Below the pieces are notes generated by a model. It was not told where the DNA came from. It saw only the letters and a list, made by a program, of their open reading frames with translations, and ran no database searches. A stretch of 64,000 nt of DNA from positions 117,098-181,097 of the forward strand of contig DBTV01000011.1 in the NCBI GenBank assembly GCA_002307235.1, read 5' to 3'. The DNA is from Acidobacteriaceae bacterium UBA1307. Lineage in GTDB: Bacteria; Acidobacteriota; Terriglobia; Terriglobales; Acidobacteriaceae. Made by a program: the position numbers and the translations under genes. Of the stretch, positions 63,778 through 64,000 are shown piece by piece (within the stretch, counting starts at the first letter, position 1; each line of letters opens with the position of its first letter).

Positions 63778-64000
63778 ATGCTTTCTCTATCCGCAAGATC
63801 TGCCCTCGCAGTCTTTGGATCCGTTCTGCTTGCTAGCCCCGCTGTCATCATGGCCAGCCCGGTGACACCGCCTGTTCTGCCGCCCAATCTCGTCGCGATC
63901 AGCCCAGTCACGCCGCCCGTTCTGCCGCCCAACCTTGCCGCGATCAGCCCGGTGACACCGCCTGTTCTGCCGCCTAATCTCGCCGCGATCAGCCCGGTGA
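63778..64000 (+). CDS. Secreted Pro-rich 15-residue-repeat protein (3' end outside window)
   Basis: The frame opens at ATG 63778, with AAGGAG 7 bases upstream, and is still open at the window edge. A signal peptide (MLSLSARSALAVFGSVLLAS..., ending about residue 25) leads straight into tandem copies of SPVTPPVLPPNL[VA]AI. Three full copies and the start of a fourth are visible. Low-complexity, Pro-rich and almost certainly extended; it may be a stalk, adhesin or envelope spacer. I do not recognise a family, and the total repeat number is unknown. Confidence 0.8.
   Translation, partial: MLSLSARSALAVFGSVLLASPAVIMASPVTPPVLPPNLVAISPVTPPVLPPNLAAISPVTPPVLPPNLAAISPV
63856..64000 (+). repeat. 45-bp tandem repeats inside the repeat-protein gene
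   Basis: Units 63856-63900, 63901-63945, 63946-63990 and a partial unit from 63991. The differences between copies are mostly silent, so the amino-acid sequence is kept more strictly than the DNA. Confidence 0.92.

Noticed and set aside
1..64000. tRNA, rRNA or CRISPR loci
   Set aside because: No cloverleaf, rRNA-like stretch or regularly spaced identical repeat was seen; the only tandem repeats are the coding ones near 63856.

Overview
The window looks like a chromosomal segment of an acidobacterium, most likely class Terriglobia (Acidobacteriaceae). I infer this from the high GC content, the large Oar-like TonB-dependent receptors with an N-terminal carboxypeptidase-regulatory domain, a cellulose-synthase operon with a fused BcsA-BcsB, and DUF2393, DUF92 and PilZ proteins of acidobacterial flavour. 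This is recognition from protein sequence, not a database result. I saw no rRNA, tRNA, CRISPR array or prophage.

Layout. 1-7.1 kb: the 3' end of a membrane protein, then htpX, a DUF4149 protein, a ZIP metal transporter, a GT-C-like membrane protein, and a histidine kinase with a degenerate H-box followed by a stand-alone KdpD-N/Usp protein. 7.2-19.2 kb, minus strand: a tightly coupled cellulose operon, bcsQ-like > bcsA-bcsB fusion > bcsZ > bcsC, with 1-4 base overlaps at two of the three junctions. 19.5-20.9 kb: an APC permease.

21.3-34.8 kb, plus strand: a probable peptidoglycan-salvage locus. It holds an Oar-like TonB receptor, an SSS symporter, MurQ, an AmiE-like/NamZ fusion, a secreted NagZ, an SH3b-NlpC/P60 peptidase, a dipeptide epimerase with a Tat-like signal, and a GntR/UTRA regulator. 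Together these could take up muropeptides, split off the sugars and peptides, and convert MurNAc-6P and L-Ala-D-Glu into central metabolites. A secreted adenosine deaminase and a second Oar-like receptor follow on the minus strand (34.9-40.1 kb).

40.3-44.1 kb: a Fur-family regulator and heptose-1-P adenylyltransferase (minus) diverge from a siderophore-type TonB receptor (plus). The region between holds a perfect 17-bp palindrome and repeated TGCAACAGA boxes. 44.2-51.5 kb: a tripartite efflux system in two genes (RND pump fused to a TolC-like protein, plus a lipoprotein adaptor), a divergent exported protein and a TetR regulator. A small MITE-like element has apparently inserted into the stop codon of the TetR gene (51509-51776).

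51.8-64 kb: mostly housekeeping and small genes: DUF2393 protein, a tiny membrane protein, a DnaC-like ATPase, DUF92 and DUF218 proteins, TsaC, a SpoU methyltransferase coupled to RarA, a beta-propeller lipoprotein, YceI plus MarR, a LuxR-type regulator with a pseudo-receiver next to a PilZ protein, and, at the right edge, the start of a secreted protein made of perfect 15-residue Pro-rich repeats.
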